DNA of 64,000 nt from Muscardinus avellanarius (GCA_963383645.1 OY726569.1:25484054-25548053); one strand, 5' to 3'. Positions 1 through 11,666 are shown, counted from the first letter of the stretch. Notes: generated from the letters alone by a model not told the origin. Numbers and translations are program-made.

Positions 1-1738
1 TCCAGTGTTCCTAAGCATGCATGGCGGTAGCATTCAACATTTGGTATAATTTCTCCAAAAAAATAACGTTGGTAGGATCCGATTACTGCTTCTCCTGAAT
101 GCAAGTCTCCACCGCCATCGCGGAGACTGCTTTCAACACCGCCTTTCTCCTAGGTCTCCGCTAAACTCTGCGACGAACTTGCTCAATCGGGAATAATAAA
201 TCGGGCACTGAGTCCGCTCGGGACTGAGATCCTCAGAAAGATGGGCAAGGGCTTTGGTTGCGGTCCTGCAGGGGTTAATACCTGCAGCGACTCTTCCCCC
301 TTATCAGGTAAGAACTCCTTCAAGCCCCTGTAAGTGTGGGGTTTCATCTCCCGGGGACCTGGGAGAGAGGAATCTGAAGAAATTGACACGGCCAACTGCC
401 TTCTGTGCAATTGACAATGTTTTAATTTCCATCACCAGTATTTATACCCTATACCCCATGTAAGCACCGAAGGACAATAGTGAGGCATTAAGTGTAGACA
501 AGATAAACAGGATAAAAGATGATCCATGGCATCACAGTTTAAGATTCGTCTGGGACTAGGTGATTAAAGTCAGCCCCCTCGGCCTTTGTCATTGGAATCA
601 GGGTTCTGGCGTCACAGGTGAGCCCTAGGGGGCAAGGTCCAGAGTCCGGAAAGGCGTCCAGACAGGCAGGCATCCGTAAAGGCAGGGGTCACACCCAAAG
701 TTCATTTTGGGGAAATTCAGCCTTCTAGGATCTCCATTGATCCTTCCAGAGTCTTTTGTCTCTAGGGCTTAATCCAGGCCCTCCTTCATCAAGATCCATA
801 GGGCTGCGTTGAGGATTTGTCGGGTCCTATCTGCTCCGCCATCCCCTATAAGGCAATACTTATATTACAGTTAGTAGACAGGGCAAAAACATTATAACAC
901 AGGTGATTGGATTTCTGTAATTTTTCTTTAATGCGTAATCTTGAAGCAGACTTTTGGGTTTTTTACTGTTCTGCTGCTGAGTCACAAATGGTAGGCTTTT
1001 ATTAAGGCCAGAGAAGAGCTTATTAGCATCTCTTAAGAGGGAAACAAATGGCCCAGATTCCAGAGACAGTTTTACCTCTCTGGGAAATGGGGCAAAAAGT
1101 AGGTTTGCAGCTTCCCCTGCAGGCAGAGAGGTGCTGGGAGCTAATCTTTAGATCAAAGGACCTGCCTGCAGAAAGGAATTTTGCAGCCCCTGAATTCTGA
1201 CTGCCCTTTATTACAGCTGGAACAATATAGAGAAATTCTGAAGGCTCAGACATTTTACTAGAAAATTTATCTTTCATGGACTCAACTTCTTCCACAGTCC
1301 TAATTCTTGGGATCCTGTTTTAGATCATTGGAGCTTATTAGTGTAGAAATCTAAGAGCAGGGAGTATTTTTGCCAGAGATGACGTCTCCTTCCTCAGGGA
1401 GTGGCCTCCTTGAGGCCTTGCCAAATGCAAGCGTTTGTCAAGCTTGCATTTGCCGAGGGGGGACAGTGGCAAAACTCTCTCCTTACAGGTGATGTTCAAG
1501 ATTCTTAACAATGTAGAGAAGAAGCAGTCCTCCTTTGCGGGAAATTTTTCCAAAAGTTCCAGTTCATTTTGATAAGTTTTGTCTGCATCTCCAGTATCCT
1601 GGCATCCGCCACGGCCTTCTTGACCCCTCTGCGATATTTTTCTTTTTTTTTTTTCTTTTCCTTCTTCTTCTTCTTTTTTTTAATAAGAGAAGACAGTATG
1701 TGTGGTTTGAGGAGGTTGTGGGCTCAGGCACTCAGTAG
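1..1738. other. Unassigned, possibly ERV-derived sequence
   Basis: Mixed-composition sequence with no convincing gene. The short minus-strand frames at 183-410 and 1023-1295 have an ERV flavour but no motif I can name. An AATAAA at 202-207 and CpG-rich sequence to its left could be part of an LTR. A pyrimidine-rich tract (1640-1681) closes the segment. Confidence 0.25.
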
Positions 1739-1739
1739 C

Positions 1740-2380
1740 ACTGTGACCTGGGCCCGGTTTCCCCAGGGGTCCAGCATGCTCTGCAAGACTCCACCTGGGA
1801 CCCAGAGTCCTGTGACCTGGGCCCTGGCTCTTCCGGGGTCTGGTGTGTCCCTCCTGACCCCCGCGCAGGGCCCAGAACCTTGAGACCGGGCCCCGGTTTC
1901 TCCAGGGGTCTGGCATGCTCTGCGTGATCCCTCCCGGGACCTAGGGTCCTGCTACCTGGCCCTGGTTTCTCAGTGGGTCCAGCGTGTTCCACCTGACCCC
2001 CACCCGGGACCCTGGGTCTTACGACCGGGCCCCGGTTTCCCCAGGGGTCTGGCATGCTCTGTGCGGTCCGGCCTGGGGCCCAGAGTCCTGCGATCCGGGC
2101 CCCGGCTCTTCCGGAGTCTGAGCCGGAGCCCGGCATGCTCCACCTGACCACTGCCCGGGACCCAGGGTCTTATGACCGGGCTCCGGTTTCCCCAATGGTC
2201 TGGCATGCTCCGTGTGGTCCGGCCCAGGGCCCAGAGTCCTGTAACCTGGGCCTCGGCTCTTTTGGGGTCCAGCGTGTCCCGCCTGACCCCCGCCCAGGAC
2301 CCAGGGTCTTATGACTGGGCCGGTTTCTCCAGGGGTCTGGCATGCTCCACGCGGTCCAGCCCGGGGCCCAGAGTCCTCCA
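1740..2380. repeat. GC-rich minisatellite, period about 139 bp
   Basis: About four and a half tandem copies. The anchor GGCATGCTC (CAGCATGCT in the first copy) recurs near 1771, 1911, 2051, 2202 and 2340, spacings of about 140, 140, 151 and 138. Each unit is two related halves of about 70 bp, one with CGGTTTCCCCAGGGGTC and one with CGGCTCTTCCGGGGTC. The third unit has an insertion near 2119-2130. Open frames on both strands through the array shift from unit to unit and are not taken as coding. Confidence 0.9.
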
Positions 2381-2383
2381 TAC

Positions 2384-2755
2384 ATGGTTTTAATACTTAA
2401 AAAATTAGTCGGACTTTGGTTTTGAGACAACATGAGGAAACATGGGCCTAATTCTTCCTCTATGTTAACATAATTAAAAATTTTTAAACTTGGGAAAATG
2501 CAGAAAAATAATCTTAAGTACAGTTGGTTAGGTGACCAAATGAAGTGAACTCCATAGTCAACTCAGCTTGCTGCCTTGAGTGAGCTGCCAGGCCATGGAG
2601 CACAGAGAGGGGGCTCAGGAAGATCCATGTCACTCCCTGAGCTGAGGATACAGATCTGAGAGCCCAAGGAGGCCAGGCAAACGTGAGTCTGTAGAACAGA
2701 ACTCCAGACATGAGAGAGCTGCACCAGGACAGAACCTTGAGATCCACAGGGGTTC
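2384..2755. other. No feature recognised
   Basis: AT-rich for the first 150 bp, then ordinary composition. No gene, RNA or repeat family was recognised. Confidence 0.4.
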
Positions 2756-2757
2756 TG

Positions 2758-3175
2758 TCTTAGTTTTCTCTTACTACGACAGAATATTTGAGACAGAATA
2801 TCTGTTTTTAAAGAAAAGAGGTTTATTTGAATTGACACTGCCGGAAACTAGGAAGTTGAACATGAGGAGGCTGTATCTAGCAAGGGCTTACGTTGCATCA
2901 CATCATGATGGAAAGTGGAAGGACGTAGTTATGTGTGGAAACAAAGCCAAACTCAAGACACAGCAGCCAAGTTCACTTCACAATAACCGGCTCCTGCAGG
3001 AATGTATCAAGTCCCATCACAGAGAAAACTCACTCCTGAGGGGTGGCCTTCATCTTTTAAAGAGTGAGTATTCCTCACGACCCAAACAGCCCTCTGAGGT
3101 CCCTCCGCCTCTCCATACCTTGGCAGTTAAATCCCAGCATCCTTCTTGGCAGGAATAAACCACATCCACATCATT
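2758..3175 (-). mobile_element. MaLR-type LTR (MST/MLT-like), inverted
   Basis: The order of landmarks matches a reversed MaLR LTR: an AAAGAAAAGAGGTTTATTTG block, then GGAAGTTGAACATGAGGAGG, a 'catcatgatggaaagtgga' block, ACTCACTCCTGAGGGGTGG and a CCTCACGACCCAAACA block. This is an old, pan-mammalian family. It is diverged, and both ends are estimates. Confidence 0.6.
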
Positions 3176-3590
3176 ACAGTTCTCCTCCTGAATTCAACAT
3201 GAATTCCTTCATGTAAGTAAACTGCCTATGGCTGAGGAAAGGGCCACATCAGGGGATCAGAAGGAATAGTGACTCTTTCCACCAGCTAGAATGCACCATG
3301 TAAGAGTCATGAGGTATTAGAGTGCTCAGCCAGTCTAGTCTCAGTAGTGGACAATTATCACCTCAGTACCATACAACCAAGACCCCAAAGGATCAAAGTG
3401 GTTCCACGTCACTTACCTGGATCCCTGAAAGAAGCTCAAGATTTATAGGAATGCAAGAATATCCCTACACAGTACACCAAGTAGAATTCAAATCATCTGG
3501 ACTCCAAGCAGAGGCTATCAACCATGGGAAGAAGCAGAAAGACACAACCATAGGAGGAGAGAAATCAAGCAGTTGAAACTGAACTAGAGC
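3176..3590. other. No gene recognised; possibly L1 5' sequence
   Basis: Ordinary AT-leaning sequence running into the L1 fragment that follows. It may be part of the same element, but I cannot show this. Confidence 0.3.
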
Positions 3591-3950
3591 ACAGATTTTA
3601 GAACTAACACAGAAAGACACTAAAATGTTATTACAACTGAATTCTACATGGGCAGAGTGGGAGCAGAGGTTTAAATGATGGGAAAATAAACTGAAATCAA
3701 ACTTTTAGAGATAAAGATTTCAGTACATGAGATGAAAAAAAATACACTGGCTGGGATTCATGGCAGCCCAGACATTGCCTAAGAGAACAGTGCTGTCCAT
3801 TAAATTCAGGTGACAACACATACAGATAATTGAAGTCTTTGAAGAGGAGAACTAGAGAGAAAATTTGGTGAAATTATGGCCCAAAACTTGATGAAAATAT
3901 ATAAATATAAATTTCCAGATCTAAAAGCTCAATAAGCTTTGGGTTTTTTT
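3590..3950 (+). mobile_element. L1 LINE fragment, 5'/ORF1 region
   Basis: Blocks such as ATACACTGGCTGGGATTC, TCTTTGAAGAGGAGAACTAG and AAATTTCCAGATCTAAAAGC follow the order of the old mammalian L1 ORF1-side sequence. No frame is open. The 3' part of the element is missing; the next sequence is T-rich and leads to a SINE. Confidence 0.6.
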
Positions 3951-4076
3951 TATTTTGTTAATTCACAAAAAAACCTTCTTTGTTGCCTTATATTGTTCTT
4001 TTAGTCCCCATTTCTTTTATTTTTGCTCTGATCCTTGTCTTTTAATTTTTGGCTTTTTTATTATTGCTTAATTCTA

Positions 4077-4293
4077 TTTTTTTTTTTTTTTTTTGCAGGT
4101 CTGGGGATGAAACCTAGGGACATTCGACCTCCGAGCTACAGCCCCTGCCCTATTTTTTATTCTTTATTTTGAAACCGGGTCTCACTGAGTTGCAGAGGGC
4201 CTCACTAAGTAGCTGAGGCTGTCTGTGAACACTGATCCTCTGGTCTCAGCCTCCTGAATGCTGTGATTACAAGCGTGCACCACCACACCTGGC
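4077..4293 (-). mobile_element. B1-dID SINE, type B
   Basis: Full-length and inverted: poly-T, ID part, then the B1 head ending at CCACACCTGGC. A 9-bp target duplication TTAATTCTA lies at 4068-4076 and 4294-4302. Confidence 0.9.
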
Positions 4294-4344
4294 TTAATTC
4301 TAACTTTTGATATGTTTCTTAGGTTGTTTATTGAAGACTTTCTT

Positions 4345-4735
4345 CTTGATAAGTTGGGTCCCTCCCCTTCCTCATGTGATCTTCCAGAAGGAACAGGAGG
4401 CGGAACCCTGGAGCAGAATGTCCACTCCACGGGACTACAGATGTTGTGAGGGAATCGGAGTTCCCATGCTTAGTCCCATCCCCAAAATACCAGCTTAAAA
4501 GGAAACAGACTTCCACCCAGACAGGGGTTGGTGACTCAGCTGGCCCATCCGGACGACTCTGCGCGACTCTCTGGAAGGTGGCTCGTGGGTCCCTTCCCCC
4601 TACCGGCTGACCTCCCTCCAAACCCTGAAGGTGCTGAGGTTTTAAGGTTTTGATTCTTTTCATTAAAAGCAGATTTTCTGATACCTCACTTGCTGCTTGC
4701 CTCCTTCGTCTCACCAAACCTTTAAATCTTTACAT
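4345..4735 (+). mobile_element. LTR family A, 5' LTR of the gag-bearing ERV
   Basis: Starts near TTGATAAGTTGGGTCCC, contains GGAGGCGGAACCCTGGAG, a TATA-like CTTAAAAGG (4494-4502) and the poly(A)-type signal ATTAAAAGC near 4662. Copies at 57048-57385 and 63262-63524 share the same landmarks in the same order. It lies 1.1 kb before gag-like sequence on the same strand, so I read it as that element's 5' LTR. A weak primer-site candidate (TGGCAAAACCCAGAAC) follows at 4740. Confidence 0.7.
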
Positions 4736-5800
4736 CTGATGGCAAAACCCAGAACGATTATTTTTTATTTTAATTTAATTTTATTATTTTTATTCTTTTT
4801 CTATTTTTTCCCCTTAAACTCTCCAACCCACTGCCACTGCGGCATGCTCTGCGCAGGCACGGCAGAAAGCTCCACCCACCCAGCCACTGCCCACAGCCGC
4901 AGCAGACACCTATGCCTGCTTAGCCGCCAGCTTCCTGGCCATGCTGGCCACAGGCCACGAGGCCGCCAGTGCCACCTGCCCTGCTCTGCCCCGACCCAAA
5001 AAACACCTGCGCCTGCTCCATCTGCCTGCCTCCGCCCTCTGCTTGGACTCTTCAAAATCGCTGTTCCAGCCTCCACTCCGCGCCCCAGATCCACTCACCG
5101 CGCACCCCAGCTTGCAGGTGCAGCTTCACTTGCTGATGCCACTGTTCCATCCCGCCCACCCCGAGCCAGGCTCACTGGGGGCGCACGCCACGTGGCCGGC
5201 CTCAGCATCTGTCGTGTGCCTGGCAGCCATTTTATTTTCATACCGCGGGCCCAGCAGCCACACCATTCACCCAGCAGCTGCATCCCCAGCCCCAGCAGCC
5301 ATTTTACCCAGTGCTGCTCACCCAGAGCCCCAGCAGCCATCTTCCATGGCAGCCATTTTACCCAGCCGCTCATCCCAAGCCCCAGCGGCCATTTCAATTT
5401 CACCCAGCAGCTGTTTTAATTCCACACCACGTACGCGCGAGCCACGCTGCCCACCCAGATGCCGCACCGCTCTCCCGGGCTCCACTGCGTCTCCAGCAGC
5501 TTCTCAGTGCTTCTGCCACAGCCAGCACTGGCTGGCAACACTTCAGTCCTGTAAGCTTCCTTCCCTTCCCTGGGCCAGTGGGTCCCGGCATCTAGCCTCC
5601 CGGACTCAGGCTCACGGCTGTTAAAAATCCAGACGTTTGGTGTCCATTGCCCCCTGGAGCAGCCAGGCTGCCCTTCAGTCATGTAAAGAGAGTCTAGACA
5701 TCCTTCTCAACCATGACCCTCTTTTTCCAGACATTAAGCAGGATTTTTGGGGATGCTTATTTTCTATTTTTCATTCTTGCCCGCTGACCAATTATGGGGG
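4736..5800 (+). other. ERV leader with CAG/CCATTTTA-rich repeats
   Basis: GC-rich from 4830 with several overlapping open frames (the longest at 4697-5419 and 4941-5624), none with a recognisable domain. Between 5220 and 5430 the phrase GCAGCCATTTTACCCAG and variants recur irregularly about six times. Position between LTR and gag makes this the untranslated leader. Confidence 0.45.
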
Positions 5801-7560
5801 AAACCAACCCTCCAAGATTGACTCCCAGACCCCACTAGGTCATGTCCTGGTTTATCTCCAAACTCTGGGTTTGTCCGGGGAATTGTGTCCCCAGTGGCTA
5901 ATTTTTTTCTGTACAAAGGTCTGGCCTATGTATGAACTGGGTGATGGTTGATGATGGCCAGAATTTAGTACTTTAGATCTTAGAATGTTGACTGATCTCA
6001 GTAACTTTTGCAAACGGTCTGGTAAATGGTCAGAAGTGCTTTACGTGGAGGCTTTTCTTTGCGTGTATCCCCAGCTTTCCCTTTCCACCTCTCCCTGCTC
6101 TACTGCCCAAGTCATGTTGGCTGGGGATTCCCGCCAGTGGCAGACGCCATCTTGATCATCACATGCAGCTCACAGGTGCCACCTGGTGATCTTTCTGGGT
6201 TATAGGCCTGTAATTCTGCTGACTCACAGTCGCCATTTTTAAGCGACACGGGGATGCCAGAGTCTGACCCAGCTGAGTTACAGGCCCCATTTTCTGAGGA
6301 CCTTGACCCACAAGATCTCTCCTCATCACCGTGGCCACCATCTTATTCCAGGGCAGCCTCACACTCTAACTCACTCCCCTCCCCACCTTCCTTCCTTAAG
6401 GGACCAACCCTTACCTCCCCCTTGCCTACTCCTGTAGGTCACCATACCCATTCCAGAGACCCCCCCCCCTTCTCTCTTGGCCCCATTTTGTGAGGTGGCT
6501 GGTGCAAAAGGTGTAGTCCGTGCCTATGTTCCTTTTTTTCCTCCCTGACCTTGTTCAAATTGAAAAGAAACTAGGATCTGTGTCCACCAATCCATCTGGT
6601 TTTATTAAAGAATTCCAACATACTGTACAAGCATATGATTTAACTTGGTAGGATCTTCATGTTATTTTAACTTCTGCTTTAACTCCAGATGAATGTGATC
6701 ATATTACAAAGGCTGCCTGAGAGCGGGCTGACCAGGCTCACCTAACCAACCCACAGCTTCCTACTGGAGCAGCTGTAGTTCCTTCTGAGGACCCTCACTG
6801 GGACTATAATGAAAGGAATGAGGGAATAAAAAACAGAAATCACATGATACTATGCCTTCTTGATGGCATGTGAGATGCCTCATACAAAGCGGTTAATTAT
6901 GATAAGCTTAAGAAAATCATCCAGGGTCTAGATGAAAACCCAGCTGTTTTTCTTAATCAGCTGTAGGAGGTTTTTACCCTCTATAACTGCTTAGATCCAT
7001 CTTCTGAGGCAGGCTCTGTAGTATTGGCAACTCATTTTATTGGGCAATCAGCCCCTGATATTCAGAGAACATTAAGAAAGGCTGAGGATGGTCCTCAAAC
7101 TCCTATCCTAGATTTGGTGAACATGGCATTTAAAAGTTTTAATTCCAGAGATGAACAGACAGAAGTGGAGTGTATACTCTGACTTCGTCAGAGGCATATT
7201 TGCAAGCCCGAGCCCTGGTAGCTGCCCTGCGGCCAGCGGAGAAGGCTCAGCCCTTGGAGTGACGAGCACCACCTAGGGGTGGAGGACAGCAATGACAACC
7301 ACCTCCAGGAGCCTGTTTTAAGTGTGGACTTACTGAACACTGGGCATGCAGTTGCCCCCAGCCATGTCCACCAGCCAGACCATGCCTGGCGTGTGGCCAG
7401 GAGGGACACTGGAAAAGTGAGTGTCCTTGGAAAAGTGGTGAGCCCCAGGTGCCACAACACAAGGGGACCACCTTTCTAGACCAGGCCCCATCACTGGCCC
7501 TACTCAACCTGGCCGAAGACTGATGGCTCCTGGACCCCTCAACCTCCATCCTCAGTGCTA
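5800..7560 (+). pseudogene. Class I ERV gag remnant (matrix, capsid, nucleocapsid)
   Basis: Frames broken by stops and shifts still spell gammaretrovirus-type Gag. A matrix-like segment lies at about 5825-6050 (LGHVLVYLQTLGLSGE). A proline-rich middle (about 6250-6490) follows. A capsid segment lies at about 6540-7170 (NPSGFIKEFQHTVQAYDLTW and DLVNMAFKSFNSRDEQTEVE). A nucleocapsid at 7312-7432 has two complete CCHC zinc knuckles, CFKCGLTEHWACSC and CLACGQEGHWKSEC. In-frame stops interrupt the capsid (for example near 6648, 6718 and 6964). Two knuckles suggest a HERV-W/H/F-like class I element. It is not functional. Confidence 0.85.
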
Positions 7561-8460
7561 GCCCAGGGTAACTCTCCAGGTAGCAGGTAAGCCAATCTCC
7601 TTTTTGATTGCCTGCTCAGTCCTTCCATCCTTTCAGGTCCTAGTTTTCCTTTTCTGATCTTGGTACAGGGGATTGACAGCACGTTCTCCTGCTCATGCAC
7701 TACAGGCTCTCTTTTACAGGACAAAATTGCTCTGCCCGAAGCTCAGGCCAAGTCTAAAAAGGGCTCTGCTACAACAGCCTCATGACAAATTCTCTTGTAC
7801 AGTGTTGGGGCCCACTAAGCTTTGTTTTTCTCAGCATACTACTCTTTAATGTTTTTATTTTAGCAGGTCCACTTGTTTACATAGTACGATGCTCTCCCTC
7901 TCCGGATGCCAGACAGCCATAAGTATTAAACTCTTTAAAATTTGTTACTGATGCTCCTGGCCCAATAGCATGTTTTCTCAGGAAAAATACTGCTATCATA
8001 TTAATAAATCTAGTGACAATCTACCTCATATCTTGAAGGGCTCCAAGGCCCGCAGCTATTGGGCTCCTTGCCTTCCCTGGCAAAGGCCAGTAGCTGGTGG
8101 GCTCCTGCCCAACTTTGGACCCACTCTCATTATTTGCCTTTTCTTTTAATAGCTCCTTGTCTGTTAAAGTCTCCTCAAACGCACATTACCAAGCTGTCCA
8201 GGGTAACCTCTGACTCCTGCTGCAGCCATACTCCCACCTGCCCACTTCGGGAGGACCCGACCTCTCCCAGCCAAGAAGCCCCCTATGACACTCCCTGACA
8301 GCAAGAAGTAGCTCAAGATTCAGTCTCTGCCCATTATCACCAAAAGACCACATTATTTGATCTGTTTTCTTTCCTTTTTCTCTCCCCTCCTTGTTCTCCC
8401 TGTTCCCTTCCACTACTCTACTGGTCTCTCTCCTAATTTTCATGAGGCAGAGACTTCCTG
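7560..8460 (+). pseudogene. Degenerate downstream part of the same ERV
   Basis: Shortly after the zinc knuckles the sequence resembles a protease start, then loses any recognisable reverse transcriptase or integrase. Near 8140-8210 a short hydrophobic stretch (LFLLIAPCLL) looks like the end of an envelope transmembrane protein, so pol and most of env appear deleted. No 3' LTR was recognised before the L1 fragment at 8460. Confidence 0.4.
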
Positions 8461-8700
8461 AATAAAACTCATATAGCTCAGAAAATAAAGCCAAGAATCA
8501 AAAAATAGAATAGCATTAAATTACAAAGTTTCTGCACATCAAAGGAAATAAGAGTGCAAGAGTGACTACGGAATGGTAGAAAATCTTTGCCAGCTACTCC
8601 TGTAACTGAGGACTAATATTCAGAATATATAAATAACTTTAAAAACTTAACATAATTAATAAGTTAGTTAAACCAAATTGACACTTATTATTTCAAGAAG
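8460..8700 (+). mobile_element. L1 LINE fragment, ORF2 3' end
   Basis: Blocks AAAGTTTCTGCACATCAAAG and ATGGTAGAAAATCTTTGCCA correspond to the well-known C-terminal coding region of L1 ORF2. Frames are broken. It points the opposite way from the L1 just to its right, so they are different insertions or a rearranged one. Confidence 0.75.
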
Positions 8701-8719
8701 TTTGGGTTTTGGGGGGTTC

Positions 8720-8927
8720 TTTTTTTTTAGGTACTGAATATTGAACCCAGGGGCATATTACCTCTGAGCTACATCCCCAGCCCAATTTTACTCCTTATTT
8801 TGAAACAGGGTCTCACTAAGCTGTGGCAGTGGGCCTTATTAAGTAGCTGAGGCTGGTCCCAAACCTGCATCCTCCTGTCTCAGCCTCCCAAGTACTGGAA
8901 TTACAAGCATGCGCCACCATGCCCAGC
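8720..8927 (-). mobile_element. B1-dID SINE, old type D-like
   Basis: Inverted copy from poly-T to CCATGCCCAGC. An imperfect duplication flanks it (TTTCAAGAAGTTT near 8692, TTTCGAGAAAGTTT at 8928). Confidence 0.85.
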
Positions 8928-9396
8928 TTTCGAGAAAGTTTTAAGTTTGCTTTTTGATTTTTTTGATGATCCAGTATTCATTTAATAGCATATTGATTAT
9001 TTTCCATGTATTTGTATACTTTCTAAAGTTCTGTTTGTTGTTACTATCTTGTTTTTCCATTGTGATCAAGAAAGGTATACAATACAGTTTAGGATTAAAC
9101 AAAATTTTTGAGACTTATTTTGTGGCCTAACATATGACTTAACAGAGAGAATATTTCACAGGCTGATGAGAAAAATATATTTTGCAGCTGTTGAATGAGA
9201 TGTTCCATATATATATATATATATTCTGTTAAGTCTACTTGCTCTATATTTCTTTGTTGATTTTTTTGTCTGGATAATCTGTCCAGTAGTGAAAGTAGGG
9301 TGTTGAAGTCCCGGCTATTACTGTATTTGAGTGTATTTCTCATATTGGATTTAATAATGTTGGCTTTATAAAACTCGAGTCTTATCTTTTTCTTTT

Positions 9397-9399
<3 letters not shown>

Positions 9400-9437
<38 letters not shown>
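9400..9437 (+). repeat. (GT)n microsatellite
   Basis: A GT tract of about 19 units that replaces the A-tail of the inverted SINE it adjoins. Confidence 0.95.
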
Positions 9438-9440
<3 letters not shown>

Positions 9441-9527
9441 TTTTACTGGGAGTTGAACCCAGAGGCATTCTACCTCTGACCTACATCCCCAGCCCTATTT
9501 TATTCTTTATTTTAAAATAGGGTTTTT

Positions 9528-9730
9528 CGCCAGGCATGGTGGTACACACTTGTAATCCCAGCACTTGGGAGGCTGAGGCTGAGACAGAAGGATCACACAG
9601 GTTCGAAGCCAGCCTTAGCTACTTAGTGAGGCTCTCAGCAACTTAGTGAGACCCTGTTTCCAAATAAAATATAAAATAGGTCTGGGAGTATAGCCTGAGG
9701 TAGAGAAGGCCTCGGGTTACACCCCCAGTA

Positions 9731-9770
<40 letters not shown>
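9528..9770 (+). mobile_element. B1-dID SINE, type C, nested
   Basis: Runs from GCCAGGCATGGTGG to CCCCCAGTACC and ends in (AC)n at 9732-9770. Inserted inside the SINE at 9384-9868; GGTTTTT and GTGTTTT flank it as a poor target duplication. Confidence 0.9.
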
Positions 9771-9773
<3 letters not shown>

Positions 9774-9954
9774 TTTTCATTAAGTTGCGGAAGCTGACAA
9801 GACCCTGAGGCTCTCCTATCTCAGCTTCCCAAGTGCTGGGATTACAGACATCTTCCACCATCCCCAGCTCAGTCTTATATCTTTTAATTGGGAAATTTAG
9901 TTCAATTTATATTCAAGGTTATTATTGATGTTAATTTTCTTCCATTGTTATATT

Positions 9955-10169
9955 TATTTGTTTGTTTGTTTTTGGTTCTGGGGGTTGAACCCAAGAACAT
10001 CCTACCTCTGAGCTACACTACTAGCCTGTTTTGTTTTATTTTGAAATAGGGTCTTGCTATGTTGCTGATAGTCTCACTAAATTGCTGAGGCTACCTTCGG
10101 ATCCATGATCCTCCTGTCTCAGCCTCCCAAGTACTGGAATTACAGCATGCACCCACCACCAGGCCCAGC
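9955..10169 (-). mobile_element. B1-dID SINE, old
   Basis: Inverted, with a (TTTG)n tail and TTCTGGGGGTTGAACCC at the ID end; ends AGGCCCAGC. Inserted in the long L1. Confidence 0.85.
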
Positions 10170-10280
10170 TTCTTTCATTGTTTTAAATATACTATATTTT
10201 CCTTTATTTTGTATTTCTTTTTTTCCTTTTTTGTTTATGTTTTTGTTATGGTGGTTTTCCAGATTGATAAGGTTTGATTC

Positions 10281-10473
10281 TTTTTTTTTCTTCCCAGTAC
10301 TGAGGACTGAATTCAGGGGCATTCATCCTCTGAGCTACACCCCTAGCCCTAGTTTATTTTTTATTTTGAAACAGGTTCTCACTAAGCAGCTGAGACTGGC
10401 TGTGAACCTGTTATTACCCCTGTCTCAGTCTCCCAAGTACTGGGCTTACAAGCGTGCACCACCATACCCAGCT
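10281..10473 (-). mobile_element. B1-dID SINE, old
   Basis: Inverted copy flanked by GGTTTGATTC (10271-10280) and GGTTTGACTC (10474-10483), one mismatch. Inserted in the long L1. Confidence 0.9.
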
Positions 10474-11125
10474 GGTTTGACTCTTTTCTTTCTTTTTGTG
10501 TATCTAACTTTCTAGTGGGTTTTACACTTTTGCATGTTTTCATGATAGTAGTAATCTTTCATTTGCTTCTAGATGTAGGACTTCCTTAAATGTCTTTTGT
10601 AAGCACAGTTTGTGGTGGTGGTGAATTCCATTCATTTTTGCAAGTTTTTTTTTTTTTATTCCTTCACCTCTGATGGATAACTTTGCTGGGTATACTATTC
10701 GTGGTTGGCAGTTTTGTTTTGTTTGTCTTTTCTTTGAATGTGTCATTCCATTATCTTCTAACTTATAGGATTTCTATTGAGAGATCCACTGTTAGTCTGA
10801 CAAGGGTTCTTTTAAATGTGACTTGACACTTTTTTCTGGTTATTTTTAATATTTTCTTTGTTTTTGACTTATAATTGCTTGATTTTAATATTCTGCAGAG
10901 AAGGCTTTTTTGCCAAATCTATAAATCTATTCAGGCTCCTTTTATCCTCTGGATTTAGAGGTCCACATCTTTCCCACACTTGTAGAAGTATTCAGCTATA
11001 TCCCACTGAATAGGTTTTCTATATTGTTTCCCTTCTACTTACCTCCTGAAATCCTCATAATTCAATCACTTCTTTAGTTGGTTTCTCTCAAGTCTTAGAG
11101 GCTTTCTCCATTGTTTTTAATTCTT

Positions 11126-11151
11126 CCTTTTCCTTTCTTTCTTTCCTTCCT

Positions 11152-11193
<42 letters not shown>

Positions 11194-11421
11194 TTTCTTC
11201 CTTTCCTTCCTTCTTTCTTTTTTCAGCACTGGGGGTGGAACCCAGGGGCATTCTACCTCCAAGCTACACCCCCAGCCTTATTTTTCATTCTTTATTTAGA
11301 AACCGGGTCTCACTGAGTCACAGAGGGCCTCACTAAGTAGCTGAGGCTGTCTGCAAACCACAATCCTCCTGTCCCACCCTCTCAAATGCTGGGATTACAA
11401 GCTTGTGCCACCATGCCCAGC
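11126..11421 (-). mobile_element. B1-dID SINE, type D, with (CTTT)n tail
   Basis: Inverted copy whose A-tail has become about 95 bp of CTTT/CTTC repeats (11126-11222). The body runs from GCACTGGGGGTGGAACC to CCATGCCCAGC. Confidence 0.9.
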
Positions 11422-11429
11422 TTAATCTG

Positions 11430-11666
11430 TCTTTCTTTCTTTCTTCCTTTCTTTCTTTATTTATTTCGTGGTACTAGGCGTGGAATCCAGGGCCTTTTCT
11501 GCCTCTGAGCTATACTACCAGACCTATTTTATATTTTATTTGGAAACGGTCTCACTAAGTTACTGAGAGCCTCACTAAGTAGCTGAGGCTGGCTTCAAAC
11601 CTGTGTGATCCTCCTGTCTCAGCCTCCCAAGTGCTGGGATTACAAGCATGCGCCACCAAGCCCAGC
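11430..11666 (-). mobile_element. B1-dID SINE, type C-like
   Basis: Inverted copy starting in (CTTT)n, with GTGGTACTAGGCGTGGAA at the ID end and ACCAAGCCCAGC at the B1 end. Only a few bases separate it from the preceding SINE. Confidence 0.9.

Larger units (their letters stand above)
9384..9868 (-). mobile_element. B1-dID SINE split by another SINE
   Basis: The ID part with its (GT)n tail is at 9384-9527 and the B1 head at 9771-9868. The two halves join into one ordinary inverted copy once the inner plus-strand SINE is removed. Confidence 0.85.

Noticed and set aside
1732..2381. Proline/glycine-rich frames of 120-139 codons on the minus strand
   Set aside because: They are translations of the minisatellite; a unit of about 139 bp changes frame from copy to copy.
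4697..5624. Two overlapping plus-strand frames of 240 and 227 codons
   Set aside because: GC-rich leader between an LTR and gag; frames are open in several phases at once and show no domain.
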